Shown in pieces: positions 47,052 through 55,381 of a DNA stretch of 64,000 nt. The translations under genes and the position numbers were made by a program. The first letter of the stretch is position 1. Each line of letters starts with the position of its first letter. Where the stretch lies: IMG/VR virus record IMGVR_UViG_3300037189_006220, positions 1-64,000 of that record. The stretch is one strand, 5' to 3'. This DNA comes from a virus. A model generated the notes under the pieces. It saw only the letters and a program-made list of their open reading frames with translations. It ran no database searches and was not told the DNA's origin.

Positions 47052-48033
47052 CTTCTTCCACTTCGACGGTTACATAACCGTAGTTGGACGCATCTGCTTC
47101 TTCATCAGACGGTTCGTCTTTTGATTCTATAACAATAATGTCATCTTCGTTGTTGCGACTCACTAGTGACGGTTGTAAGCGATTAAGCCGTTCCATAATT
47201 AGCTCGGCTGCGGGACGGACTTCAACTTCGAGTTTACCGTCGATTTCAATTCCGCCTCGCACGCCAGCACGGTCAAGGAGTTCGGTTGCAGCTTTCAGCT
47301 TGACGGGTTCAGACTCAGCGGTTTCCATCAGGTGTTCGAGAATCTCTACTGCCTTAGGTGCTGATTGGTATACCCGTTCGCGTGCGCGGGCAACAGCCCC
47401 GGAGGTATTGCTCGCCCGTGTGCCCAAGTGGACTCGACACAGGTCGTCGTCATTGGTTCGCCCCGTTGTCCACATCATGCATCGCACGCCGTCTGATTTA
47501 ATCTTTCGGCATCGAGCGGGCGGGCCAGAGAACTGCGGTGACTTCTTCGGGTCGGTCTTCCTCGCCTCTCGAATCCGAATCCATGTGCGGGTCGCCTGTG
47601 ATACCCACATCGGAATAAGGTGGTCGGCTTGTTCCTCAACAAGGAGAGCTTCCTCGGTTAGGTAGTCCGAGTTTTTGTCGCGCTCGTCGGTTAGTATAAT
47701 ACGCCGGTCTTCTAGAGAGCGAGCGGTCTTCGCCTGTTCCATCTCCGGGGAGAGTACGCGGATGTTGCCGGTTGGCTGACCGTTGTCATTATAAATAACT
47801 TGGTAACCCATGCGAGTAGCTCGGAGGATGGAGCGGTTCTCGTAGGAGTCTTCGCACACGCCGCGTTCTACTTCTTCGATGCCGTAGAGACTGAGGTCGG
47901 GGCGGAGGTCGAAGGGTGCGTCGGATAAGTCAGCATATTCCATATCAGGAATATCTTCTTTGTCAAGCTCTGATGACATGGGGATATATTCTCCAAAACG
48001 AATATTTGGCGCGCGGTGCGAGACGGAAGGCAT
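47038..48033 (-). CDS. Terminase small subunit-like protein
   Basis: 331 aa. N-terminal half acidic with no known fold; a Cys cluster (ARCRKIKSDGVRCMMW ... DLCRVHLG) may bind zinc; residues about 210-280 (RERVYQSAPKAVEILEHLMETAESEPVKLKAATELLDRAGVRGG) match the repeat-like helical segment of actinophage terminase small subunits. It is 20 kb from terL, so a packaging role is a guess supported only by this segment. Confidence 0.68.
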   Translation of the reverse strand: MPSVSHRAPNIRFGEYIPMSSELDKEDIPDMEYADLSDAPFDLRPDLSLYGIEEVERGVCEDSYENRSILRATRMGYQVIYNDNGQPTGNIRVLSPEMEQAKTARSLEDRRIILTDERDKNSDYLTEEALLVEEQADHLIPMWVSQATRTWIRIREARKTDPKKSPQFSGPPARCRKIKSDGVRCMMWTTGRTNDDDLCRVHLGTRASNTSGAVARARERVYQSAPKAVEILEHLMETAESEPVKLKAATELLDRAGVRGGIEIDGKLEVEVRPAAELIMERLNRLQPSLVSRNNEDDIIVIESKDEPSDEEADASNYGYVTVEVEEDEDA

Positions 48034-48089
48034 TTTGCCCTCAAACCCTAATAATACACCCCTGTTTATAAAGGTGATTTCCGGCTTTT

Positions 48090-48374
48090 TTAGTTCTGAC
48101 GTTTTGGCGGTTGAATGTTGTATTGCTGACGGTGAATCTTTATAGACTTACGGCACTTGTTGCACTTACAACTGGGCCATTTCTGACCCTTATTCTCATT
48201 ACACTTGCGACAAGAAATGACATAGTTAAACCGTTCCGAGCGACCACCGAGACTCGATGGCACGATGTGGTCTACGGTTCTGTCGCGGTGGACTTTGATT
48301 TCAGACTCGCAGTAATGGCAGAACTCGGGGGGGTCGCCGGGGAGATGTCTCCGTGCTCCGTGCCTATTTCCCAT
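48090..48374 (-). CDS. HNH endonuclease
   Basis: 94 aa. CHYCESEIKVHRDRTVDHIVPSSLGG (zinc Cys pair, DH of the HNH core), RFNYVISCRKCNENKG (second Cys pair), then a third CKCNKC pair. Compact HNH proteins of this size nick DNA at packaging or homing sites; packaging HNH proteins usually sit beside terminase, and a terminase-small-subunit-like gene is directly upstream here. Confidence 0.86.
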   Translation of the reverse strand: MGNRHGARRHLPGDPPEFCHYCESEIKVHRDRTVDHIVPSSLGGRSERFNYVISCRKCNENKGQKWPSCKCNKCRKSIKIHRQQYNIQPPKRQN

Positions 48375-48379
48375 AAACG

Positions 48380-48706
48380 CTAGAGGATAACGTGGCTAGA
48401 CAGCAGAGCATCCAGAGCACCTCGCGGTTTAGCTCCGGGAATCCGAGTCACAATCTCGGCATTGTTGATAAGCAACATAGTTGGAATGGAGTTGATGCTG
48501 TATTGCTTTCCAAGTTCTGGTTCTTCGTCAATGTTTACTTTGACAATCTTGAGGTTGTCACCGTATTGGTCAGCAAGAGAATCGAGAATGGGGTTCATCG
48601 CGTTGCACGGACCACACCATTCTGCCCAAAAATCAACCAACACGAATCCGTGGTGGAGGACTACATCTTGCTCAAATGTCTCAGTCGTTGTCTTCACTAC
48701 TGGCAT
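48380..48706 (-). CDS. Thioredoxin
   Basis: 108 aa from ATG 48706 (GAAGGAGACGACA upstream). VDFWAEWCGPC with active-site Cys31 and Cys34, cis-Pro motif SIPTMLLI, normal length. It reduces disulfides and can feed electrons to ribonucleotide reductase, encoded 14 kb away. The start overlaps the upstream gene. Confidence 0.93.
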   Translation of the reverse strand: MPVVKTTTETFEQDVVLHHGFVLVDFWAEWCGPCNAMNPILDSLADQYGDNLKIVKVNIDEEPELGKQYSINSIPTMLLINNAEIVTRIPGAKPRGALDALLSSHVIL

Positions 48707-48902
48707 TGTCGTCTCCTTCAGTTTCTGGTTCTGCGTCGTCATTTAATTTTACAGGTTCAGAGCCATGCTTAGAAAAGTTGTCGCAAACATTACAGCCACA
48801 GATATATTCTTTGCCAGCCCACTCAAGAACTGGCAAACATTCAGCATGACTGTTGGTGATGCACCAGCCACAGGGTGCTTTCATAAAGACTTTCTCAGCC
48901 AT
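48681..48902 (-). CDS. Small Cys-rich protein
   Basis: 73 aa. Cys residues at CGWC, AECLP, CGCNVC suggest a metal site; the C-terminal third is acidic and disordered. It overlaps the thioredoxin start by 26 bases. No family. Confidence 0.74.
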   Translation of the reverse strand: MAEKVFMKAPCGWCITNSHAECLPVLEWAGKEYICGCNVCDNFSKHGSEPVKLNDDAEPETEGDDNASSEDND

Positions 48903-48917
48903 GACCTATCCGTTCTG

Positions 48918-49244
48918 TTAGTTAAGCGGTGGGTCAATCTTACTGGAGATAGAGTCTTCTAGCAAACCTGATACTCGAATCTTGCTTTTGTTGTACCACT
49001 GGAACACAGCATCGGTTACTTCATTAAACGAGTAATCCGAAAGATTCTCAGAGTCTGCCGGATTGACGACTGCTAATCGGAAGAGTTTTATCATACGACC
49101 TAATTGCTCAGGTCCACCGACGCTCATCATTTCTTCGACACTCGATACGGGCATCTCATAAAGCTCAATAGCCTCTAGTGAGATGTTCTTAGTCTCGATA
49201 TGAACAGTCTTAATATCAATCTCGAAATCATCAAGTTCGCTCAC
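48918..49244 (-). CDS. Hypothetical acidic protein
   Basis: 108 aa from GTG 49244 (GGGAGG upstream), overlapping the previous stop. DDFEIDIKTVHIETKNISLEAIELYEMPVSSVEEMM..., then helices. Size and style recall tail-assembly chaperones, but no tail genes are near and the resemblance is weak. Confidence 0.68.
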   Translation of the reverse strand: MSELDDFEIDIKTVHIETKNISLEAIELYEMPVSSVEEMMSVGGPEQLGRMIKLFRLAVVNPADSENLSDYSFNEVTDAVFQWYNKSKIRVSGLLEDSISSKIDPPLN

Positions 49245-49608
49245 TTGGAATCCACCTCCCAAACTCGTCTCGTTCTACAGCGGGAAACATACTCGACGCT
49301 GGAACTGCCCAAGTCGAACTCTTACCAAGAGTCGTACCAAGTGTGTACTCAGTGGAGTAAAGAAGCCTAGGTAACTCAAGCACTGCTCCTCCTCCAAAGT
49401 ATCCAAGAACAAAGTTCGATAGCTCGACTCCGCCATGATACTCAACATAAGTCATAAGCTCCTCGACGGTACTGCCGTTGAACTTAAAAATCTTAACTGC
49501 GCCTCGGGTAATATCCTCACCGGCAAGTTCTTCTAGCTTGCTTAGAAAATGCTCGGCAGTTCCGGGAGTTAGGAAGACAGCTCCATAGTTGAAGTCACTC
49601 GTTGTCAT
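49231..49608 (-). CDS. Hypothetical protein
   Basis: 125 aa, alpha/beta, Gly-rich middle (VLGYFGGGAVLELPRLLYS). Overlaps both neighbours by 14 bases. No family. Confidence 0.74.
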   Translation of the reverse strand: MTTSDFNYGAVFLTPGTAEHFLSKLEELAGEDITRGAVKIFKFNGSTVEELMTYVEYHGGVELSNFVLGYFGGGAVLELPRLLYSTEYTLGTTLGKSSTWAVPASSMFPAVERDEFGRWIPSERT

Positions 49609-49873
49609 CCCACATACGCTCCAGCGTCTCTTGCTTAATCAAGGGCATTTCATCTGCGGTCTGCAACAGAACAGCGCAAGCACACGCAACAGAATGTCCA
49701 ACATTCTCTTCCATGTACAACAAGAAGTCTACAACAGAATTATTCTTTGGTGCCTCGAAAAACAAATACTTAATCGCAGGGTCAGTAGCAATCGAACCGT
49801 ATCCTTTCCACAAGGCTCCAACCAGAAACTCAGCCGTGCCAATCTCCAGATACTCTTCCTCCCGAAGAGTCAT
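49595..49873 (-). CDS. Hypothetical acidic protein
   Basis: 92 aa from ATG 49873 (GGAG 9 bases upstream; ATG 49882 is an alternative). It lies partly inside the end of the upstream gene in another frame, sharing 44 bases. MTLREEEYLEIGTAEFLVGALWKGYGSI... No family. Confidence 0.65.
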   Translation of the reverse strand: MTLREEEYLEIGTAEFLVGALWKGYGSIATDPAIKYLFFEAPKNNSVVDFLLYMEENVGHSVACACAVLLQTADEMPLIKQETLERMWDDNE

Positions 49874-50435
49874 CTGAATCATCTCCGGTTCCCGGCTCTC
49901 CGGCTCCTTCGATTCCAGCATCTCCAAATAGTCCGTAGCCTCCCGGTTGGGATTGTTCCCAGAGGTATCGGTCTTCGGAGTTGCAGATGCCACAGAGGAG
50001 TATCGTCTTTCCGACGAACTCCCGAATCTCTCTCTGAGTTTTGCCCTCAGAGTCTGTAGCCAGCGCAACAAAGTCTCCATCCCACTCAAGACCGCAACGG
50101 TCACAAGTGTCTATCAACCATTCTACCCAGACTCCAACCTCACGAGCTTTTCGCAATCCACCAGTAAGCGGATGTTCTAGTGGCTTATCCACCCAATGGT
50201 GTCGCTTAAAGAATCGCGCATAAGTCTTAGTCATGCTCGAACCGTCAGGATTTTCCTCGACTCGCAACACAGCACGGCATCCGCCTACCTCAGAAACACA
50301 GTGGCATTTCTGCGGATAGACAACGCTACATCGAGCGTACTCAGTCTTAGCAAGTTCATGTCTAGACACGGGATGTCCACAGACACATACGTCAAAGTAG
50401 GTAAATCCCGCGTCTGGGATTAAGCGCCGTTCCAT
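49830..50435 (-). CDS. Zinc-binding protein, paralogue of the next upstream gene
   Basis: 201 aa. VCVCGHPVSRHELAKTEYARC, CHC, then CDRCGLEW and LLCGICNSED; several Cys/His sets for zinc. The N-terminal block aligns with VCVCGHSMNYHTD of the gene at 50420-50881, which also has a second Cys set near its end, so the two are tandem paralogues. The C-terminal 40 residues are Gly/Ser/Asp-rich and overlap the following gene. Confidence 0.76.
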   Translation of the reverse strand: MERRLIPDAGFTYFDVCVCGHPVSRHELAKTEYARCSVVYPQKCHCVSEVGGCRAVLRVEENPDGSSMTKTYARFFKRHHWVDKPLEHPLTGGLRKAREVGVWVEWLIDTCDRCGLEWDGDFVALATDSEGKTQREIREFVGKTILLCGICNSEDRYLWEQSQPGGYGLFGDAGIEGAGEPGTGDDSDDSSGGRVSGDWHG

Positions 50436-50881
50436 GCGTCAAAACAGGTCTTGCACAGAATCTTGTTGATTCGTGTGCTTGTGTTGGACAAGCGTTGTGA
50501 GTCTGGGTCAATCGCTACAGGATAAACACCTTGCGCTACTTCCAGACAGCCATCGCACTTCAACGGATTCTCCAAGAATCGGAATCCTGCTCCACGCTTG
50601 CGTGACGCATTGACACCCTTACCGAGTGCATGGTCTTCTGCCGTACCAGTTGTGATGTACATAAACAACCGAAGATTGTCTGCCTCAAGAATCGGACGAC
50701 CCTCTGCACAACGGCACGACGAAATACGAGCCGGTGCACAAACTGAACCTCGACCCGGTACATCTGTGTGGTAATTCATCGAGTGCCCGCACACGCAGAC
50801 TTCCCGACTCTTGATACGAGTGCTCTGACCGGCAGTGAACTTCTCCAATGCCTCGTCACTCATAATGCTGAACTCACCCAC
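50420..50881 (-). CDS. Zinc-binding protein, paralogue of 49830-50435
   Basis: 153 aa from GTG 50881 with AAGGAGG upstream; ATG six codons later is the alternative. VCVCGHSMNYHTDVPGRGSVC, CRCAEGRP, LKCDGCLEV, LCKTCFDAW provide several Cys/His sets. First gene of a leftward, overlapping set. No known family beyond the zinc pattern. Confidence 0.76.
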   Translation of the reverse strand: MGEFSIMSDEALEKFTAGQSTRIKSREVCVCGHSMNYHTDVPGRGSVCAPARISSCRCAEGRPILEADNLRLFMYITTGTAEDHALGKGVNASRKRGAGFRFLENPLKCDGCLEVAQGVYPVAIDPDSQRLSNTSTRINKILCKTCFDAWNGA

Positions 50882-50889
50882 GAGTCCTC

Positions 50890-51260
50890 CTTAAAAGTAA
50901 TAACTAACTACTAACCAACACTCTAGCACACTCCCCAACCCAACTGACCCCAAACCCTCCGACCAACCCCACTTCTTACTATGGTATATTCCCTCTGTCA
51001 AAAACATACTAAACAAACTAATACACACTAAAGTCACTAAACTCACTAAATTCCTTAGTAAGGTGCACAGCGTACACACGTCACGTATAGAAGATTTTAG
51101 TTACTTTAGATACTTTAGATAGCTTTAGTTGACAGTTAATAGTGTAAATCCAACTAATAAACCGTCGCAACTAAATGCTTACTAACTACCATTCCAACTA
51201 AACCAACTAACCACGATAAGAACCAACTCAACCAAAAAACCTTATATACCCTAACTAATG
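50890..51260. other. G-poor non-coding region
   Basis: No supportable gene in about 370 bases. The plus strand is strikingly poor in G and rich in ACTAA/CCAACTAA words, repeated dozens of times; the minus strand is correspondingly TTAGTT-rich. A leftward TTGACA (51004-50999) may feed the zinc-protein transcript. A rightward TTGACA (51130-51135) has no clear -10 or ORF. Confidence 0.7.
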
Positions 51261-51293
51261 AAAAAAGGTGCTGACCACTAATTAGTCAGCACC
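51261..51293 (-). terminator. Intrinsic terminator
   Basis: Read leftward: GGTGCTGAC, 9-nt loop, GTCAGCACC, then TTTTTT. Perfect 9-bp stem ending the HAD-gene transcript. Confidence 0.88.
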
Positions 51294-51327
51294 CACAGAA
51301 AATTCTGTCAAGTTAGTACCCCAAAAT

Positions 51328-51873
51328 CTACCGCTTTTCGCCCTCCGCCTCAGCAGCTTCTAGTATCAATTCAAGTGTCACAAGCATGTCTCTACCAATG
51401 CCCCAGTCCGCATTTACGGATGGAACAAATGACCCCGGCGTACTCAAGAACCCAGAGTACTCAGCATTATCCCGAAGCTCCCAGACTCCCGAATCAAACC
51501 AAGCCCAATGCTCCCGACCAAATCCAATCCGGCTATCCTCCCAGATTGCCTCGACCTTCCAGTACACAGACGGAAACGAAACAGCCCCACCCAAAGGACG
51601 CAGTATCTTTGCATTCATGCCCCAGTCGCCAAGACCCACGACCTCAGCAACCTTCCGGCAATCATCTTGCCAAGTAGAAACCCAGACCAATTCCAGCGAA
51701 GGGTACTCAGCATGTAGCTCCAGCAACCTCGCAACCATCTCCTCAGACCACATCACAGGATAGCCAAGCACTTCCTCAGAGCCGTAGTCCCAGCCCTCTA
51801 TGGAATTAAAGCCCCACTCCTCGGACGCACGGAAAGCATTAATAACTCCGTCTACATCCAGATAGAGTTTCAC
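51328..51873 (-). CDS. HAD-like phosphatase (SAK/RNA-repair type)
   Basis: 181 aa. Motif I YLDVDGVINAF, motif II VWVSTWQDD, later WKVEAI (Lys) and WAWFDSG, matching the HAD_SAK domain layout (VDGVxN ... WxTxW). Some relatives accompany RNA-repair ligases; no ligase is in the window. Substrate unknown, possibly a nucleotide or RNA-end phosphate. Its ATG overlaps the upstream stop (ATGA). Confidence 0.82.
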   Translation of the reverse strand: MKLYLDVDGVINAFRASEEWGFNSIEGWDYGSEEVLGYPVMWSEEMVARLLELHAEYPSLELVWVSTWQDDCRKVAEVVGLGDWGMNAKILRPLGGAVSFPSVYWKVEAIWEDSRIGFGREHWAWFDSGVWELRDNAEYSGFLSTPGSFVPSVNADWGIGRDMLVTLELILEAAEAEGEKR

Positions 51874-52220
51874 TCGGAGTCTCCACTCAAGCCCATAGGC
51901 TCATCAAAAGTGATAGCCCACATTCCCGGAGCAATTTTCCTATCAATCCAGCCAAACTCGGTACAACCGCCTCGACCAGTTTCAAGGAATGAAACCTTGG
52001 AGCCAACCGCCAACTCCTCATCAGCGTCCCACGAACCCCACTCAGAGCGAATAAACCATGTCTGCTCTACCCTGTCCCACAGCACAGGAGAGGTTACGGC
52101 GGGGGTGGTAATTTCCTCCCATGTTCCACCAGCCTCAAAGTATTCCACAATCAACTGCGCCAACAAACGGTTAGCACGCTTGCGCTTACGACGCTCTGCC
52201 ATCTTAGAAAAGATATTCAT
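51870..52220 (-). CDS. Hypothetical protein
   Basis: 116 aa. Basic N-terminal helix (KMAERRKRKRANRLLAQLIVEYF), then a Trp-rich beta region (WDRVEQTWFIRSEWGSW, APGMWAITFDEP). No family. Confidence 0.74.
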   Translation of the reverse strand: MNIFSKMAERRKRKRANRLLAQLIVEYFEAGGTWEEITTPAVTSPVLWDRVEQTWFIRSEWGSWDADEELAVGSKVSFLETGRGGCTEFGWIDRKIAPGMWAITFDEPMGLSGDSE

Positions 52221-52229
52221 AAGAGCAGC

Positions 52230-52502
52230 CTACTCTATTCCATAGGGATTTTCAACGTCGTCTCTGCCCTCACTAGAACCCGCACTCCACCCAAGCTCCC
52301 ACGCATCCCAAAGCATCTGACGCAAAGTATTCGACCCCAGAACAGCCTCCGCAATCTTGTCCAAAGACAAGACTCCATTACCTGTATAAGGATTACGCCA
52401 AATGTATCCGCCGTTGTGAACCTGCGCTGCTTTGATGTCATCCACCAAATCTTGATGTTGTGGGCACGCAAACTCGAAATTGTCGTCCGACTCAACAGCC
52501 AT
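52230..52502 (-). CDS. Hypothetical protein
   Basis: 90 aa from ATG 52502, overlapping the previous stop as TAATG. Segment IAEAVLGSNTLRQMLWDAWELGWSAG is seen in several actinophage proteins. Role unknown. Confidence 0.75.
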   Translation of the reverse strand: MAVESDDNFEFACPQHQDLVDDIKAAQVHNGGYIWRNPYTGNGVLSLDKIAEAVLGSNTLRQMLWDAWELGWSAGSSEGRDDVENPYGIE

Positions 52503-52666
52503 TACGAACCACCGCCCCATGTAGGTACTTCAGTAATCGAACATCTCGCACAGCGATAGTGCTTAATGATTACCGTTCCACGCTTCGTCTCAGCTACCTC
52601 AGCAAACCAATCATGCCGACCAATACGACACTTCCAGTTCTTCCATGACCAAACCCTAGAACCCAT
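52502..52666 (-). CDS. Small zinc-ribbon-like protein
   Basis: 54 aa (MGSRVWSWKNWKCRIGRHDW...). One early Cys-His (KCRIGRH) and a later CARC pair could bind one zinc, as in short zinc ribbons. Coupled to the next gene (TAATG). Confidence 0.68.
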   Translation of the reverse strand: MGSRVWSWKNWKCRIGRHDWFAEVAETKRGTVIIKHYRCARCSITEVPTWGGGS

Positions 52667-52667
52667 A

Positions 52668-53309
52668 TCAAATCAATTCCCATCCGTCTTCCATAATGCG
52701 CTTACCTCGCGCATCTCGTTTAATTCCTTTTTCTGCGTCACTCTTACTTACTGACTCAGCTACCGAAGAATTAGACTTCTCTGGCTTCTTACGAGCACTT
52801 CCCTTACCCGGAGAATCAAGCAACCCAAGACGACGCGCATGAGCCAAACGCTCGTGAATAGTTCGCACAGAATCCATTGCTTCTACCCCGGCAATAACCG
52901 CTGCAGGATTGGAAACTCCAAACTGAAGAGCACACTTATATAGCACCGCTGTATACGCAGTTGTAGACATCACACCTAGCTTGTCCTTCTGCTCTGACAA
53001 ATGCTTTCGGCAATGAGCCTTACGCACTACATCTACAGTTCCGTCTACAATGCCACTTCCAAATCCAGCCCACGATACAAAGTCCAAAACCTCGTCAGCA
53101 ATAATTCGGCACCGACGCTCGGCATCTTCCCGAGTGTTACCAAAGATAGGAAGTTCGAGATGACCCACTACCCGTAAGTCATCACCAGAGTTACTGGATA
53201 TCCACCAGTCTGACACCCACCCATACTCGGTGGCACGGAGATTTACTGTCGCAAAGCGACCCTCCAGCCAAACTTCAATTAGTTCCACTTGATATACGGG
53301 GTCACTCAT
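52668..53309 (-). CDS. Hypothetical protein with basic tail
   Basis: 213 aa. N-terminal half alpha/beta (IEVWLEGRFATVNLRATEYGWVSDWW), middle helical, C-terminal 50 residues Ser/Lys/Glu-rich and disordered. No family. Confidence 0.76.
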   Translation of the reverse strand: MSDPVYQVELIEVWLEGRFATVNLRATEYGWVSDWWISSNSGDDLRVVGHLELPIFGNTREDAERRCRIIADEVLDFVSWAGFGSGIVDGTVDVVRKAHCRKHLSEQKDKLGVMSTTAYTAVLYKCALQFGVSNPAAVIAGVEAMDSVRTIHERLAHARRLGLLDSPGKGSARKKPEKSNSSVAESVSKSDAEKGIKRDARGKRIMEDGWELI

Positions 53310-53348
53310 CCTGTAAGTCTACCGCTTTCTTACTAGTTTGATTTATTT

Positions 53349-54146
53349 CTACTTTTTCTCTGCTGACCGAAAAACCTTGACGGCAATCTTGTCTGTCGCA
53401 AATGCCAAAAGAATAGGTGCTCCACCAGAGATAATCGCTCCAATAAGCAACTGCGCTGAATCACTAGCAGTCGAGACAACCAGAGTATGAAGAATGTTAG
53501 CCGTTGCCGAAACTGCTGCAAATGCCCCAATAGCCATCCAAGTCCAGCGAACTTTATCTCCACGCTCACGCTCTACGAACAGCGACAGAGTAAAGGCAAT
53601 GATTGAGATGTCCAGCATGATTGGCACAGCAAACTGCAAGGCAGGGTTACTTCCTACCGCCCACGCAGCAGCAGCGTACAAACCAGAGAACGACAAGTAG
53701 AACGAAGCTCCAGCCATTGCAGTAATAAGGAATAGCAATACTCCAAGCACAAATGGCGTATCGGCATGGAACCGCTTGACACCTTTATGAGCCGTCTCAC
53801 GTATTTCAGAAATAACTGTCTCTGGTTCTACAGCAGTAGTAGGAACACCAAGAATATCAGCACCAACCAAAGTGTCGGCAGAAGTAGCATCAACAGCCAC
53901 GACCCCTGAATCAGGAACGTCACTAAAACTAAACTCGGGGATAGGAGGAACAGTGTAAGTAGAAGTCTCATTAGGTGTTTGTTGTGACCCATTGTTTTCA
54001 TATTCCATGTTGTTTTTCAGACCTTTCTCTTCAGTATTAGAAGGAATGATTTCAGCAAAGCCAGAAGTTGGCGGTAGTGGAGCAGGAGCAGGTACTTCTG
54101 GTTGCGAAGCATCTCCCCAAGGAAAGATAAGTTCATTACGTCCCAT
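53349..54146 (-). CDS. DUF2637-like membrane protein
   Basis: 265 aa from ATG 54146. A disordered Pro/Ser/Thr/Glu N-terminal 145 residues precede four helices (VLGVLLFLITAMAGASFYLSF; LQFAVPIMLDISIIAFTLSLF; MAIGAFAAVSATANILHTL; LLIGAIISGGAPILLAFA). The P-x-M-L-D-I helix and order match DUF2637 proteins of actinobacterial plasmids (SpdB-like transfer proteins) and phages. TAAACT lies seven bases before ATG and no SD is visible, so it is probably leaderless. Confidence 0.84.
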   Translation of the reverse strand: MGRNELIFPWGDASQPEVPAPAPLPPTSGFAEIIPSNTEEKGLKNNMEYENNGSQQTPNETSTYTVPPIPEFSFSDVPDSGVVAVDATSADTLVGADILGVPTTAVEPETVISEIRETAHKGVKRFHADTPFVLGVLLFLITAMAGASFYLSFSGLYAAAAWAVGSNPALQFAVPIMLDISIIAFTLSLFVERERGDKVRWTWMAIGAFAAVSATANILHTLVVSTASDSAQLLIGAIISGGAPILLAFATDKIAVKVFRSAEKK

Positions 54147-54247
54147 ACCAATAAGTTTACACCAAAGTTGCGTTATACCAATAACTGTGCTTATAATGAG
54201 TTCACGCTCAAAACGAGCAAACGACAAACAACAAGAAACAGGTAAAA
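54147..54247. promoter_or_regulatory. Divergent promoter region
   Basis: Leftward TTGGTA-N16-TAAACT gives the leaderless DUF2637 mRNA. Rightward TTGCGT-N18-TATAAT drives the operon starting at 54248. The two promoters overlap, so binding at one may exclude the other. Confidence 0.65.
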
Positions 54248-54727
54248 ATGACAACCAAGGCTAAGAAGACTGAACTCCTCAATGAGTTCCTTCCCAAACT
54301 TCAGCCCCTCGTAGAAGAGGCAACCAAGGCATTCGGTTCACGCGCAACTGAATCCCACGCACACGACATCAGCCGTATGTACACAGAACTCCTCGTTGAG
54401 TTTGACGCTAAGGGTGGCTCACTCCTTCAGATGGCAACAGCACTCGGTACTTCGTACCCTGCACTTCGTCGTCGCGTAATGACCTCCGCCGTCGCTCCGC
54501 TTGCTCGCTCCAAGAAGTCCAAGGCTACGCAGGACGACTACGCAGAGGCAGTCCTCTACATCAAAGAGGCAAAGACTCACGGAACTACTGTTTACCACCA
54601 CGCAATCAAGAACCTTTACGACAGAGGCATCAGCCTCAACAAGCTTGCTAAGGCAATGGGTCTTGGCTCGGCTTACCCTCTTTACTACGGACTGAACAAG
54701 GTTCGTCTCAACGAAGGAGAGAAATAA
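54248..54727 (+). CDS. Double helix-turn-helix protein, first gene of the rightward operon
   Basis: 159 aa. HTH 1 near residues 56-78 (GGSLLQMATALGTSYPALRRRV), a basic linker, HTH 2 near 127-150 (RGISLNKLAKAMGLGSAYPLYYGL). Same organisation as 18034-18513 and 26906-27469; all three stand at the head of a block. Probably a transcription or DNA-organising factor. Confidence 0.8.
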   Translation: MTTKAKKTELLNEFLPKLQPLVEEATKAFGSRATESHAHDISRMYTELLVEFDAKGGSLLQMATALGTSYPALRRRVMTSAVAPLARSKKSKATQDDYAEAVLYIKEAKTHGTTVYHHAIKNLYDRGISLNKLAKAMGLGSAYPLYYGLNKVRLNEGEK

Positions 54728-54730
54728 CTC

Positions 54731-55015
54731 ATGACTGACAACAACGAAAGCTACCGCCAGATGATTTTTTCTCCAGAGGTTTTTGCTAACGCATTTAGTG
54801 AGGGTCTTAAGGAGCAACTCAGCCACTCGTTTGGCGATACTGGACACCTCGAAGACTTGGTTGCTCATGCATCTATTTACGCGGAGAATGTGTATCAGTT
54901 CGTCTCGGCACTCTCCGCACTTAACTCAGCTCACCACAAGGACGACAACAAGCACGGTAAGCACGAGGAAGAGAACTACATCTACGAGGTAGAGCAGGAG
55001 CCAGAAGATGCCTAA
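54731..55015 (+). CDS. Hypothetical protein
   Basis: 94 aa. Helical with a His/Lys/Asp stretch (SAHHKDDNKHGKHEEENY) and acidic end. Starts 3 bases after the HTH gene stop. No family. Confidence 0.75.
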   Translation: MTDNNESYRQMIFSPEVFANAFSEGLKEQLSHSFGDTGHLEDLVAHASIYAENVYQFVSALSALNSAHHKDDNKHGKHEEENYIYEVEQEPEDA

Positions 55016-55157
55016 GATTGACCTGACTGACCTCGACACGCAGATTGCTCCTATGGAGGCAATCAGCCAAATCCTCAAGGACTTCCACGGAGGATTTACT
55101 TCCTCCATCGAAACTCTCGAAATCATCAATGCCGTTACATACGAATGGAATCACTAG
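55008..55157 (+). CDS. 49-aa helical peptide
   Basis: MPKIDLTDLDTQIAPMEAISQIL...; overlaps the upstream gene by 8 bases; GGAG-type sequence (AGGAGCCAGAAG) upstream. No family. Confidence 0.65.
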   Translation: MPKIDLTDLDTQIAPMEAISQILKDFHGGFTSSIETLEIINAVTYEWNH

Positions 55158-55381
55158 TGGACATTCAGCCCCACAACTACACCGAACTCTTCAACCTAGC
55201 AATCGCTAAACTGAAGACCGAAGACATGTTTCAAGATGAGCATTATCTTCCCATTACGGAAACCCTCATTAATCTATTTCGACACACACGCAGTATGGTC
55301 ACAGAAATCCCTGATGAGAGTGACTTTTCTGATATCTACCGTGAGCAGATTGCTACAGCGGAGGCGATTATTAATGGCTAA
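55157..55381 (+). CDS. Hypothetical 74-aa protein
   Basis: GTG start overlaps the previous stop (TAGTG); an ATG 12 bases upstream is the alternative but has no SD. VDIQPHNYTELFNLAIAKLKTEDMF..., helical. No family. Confidence 0.66.
   Translation: MDIQPHNYTELFNLAIAKLKTEDMFQDEHYLPITETLINLFRHTRSMVTEIPDESDFSDIYREQIATAEAIING

Noticed and set aside
48918-49608. Tail-assembly-chaperone pair with programmed frameshift
   Set aside because: The overlapping pair has the right size, but I see no slippery heptamer and no tape-measure gene nearby.
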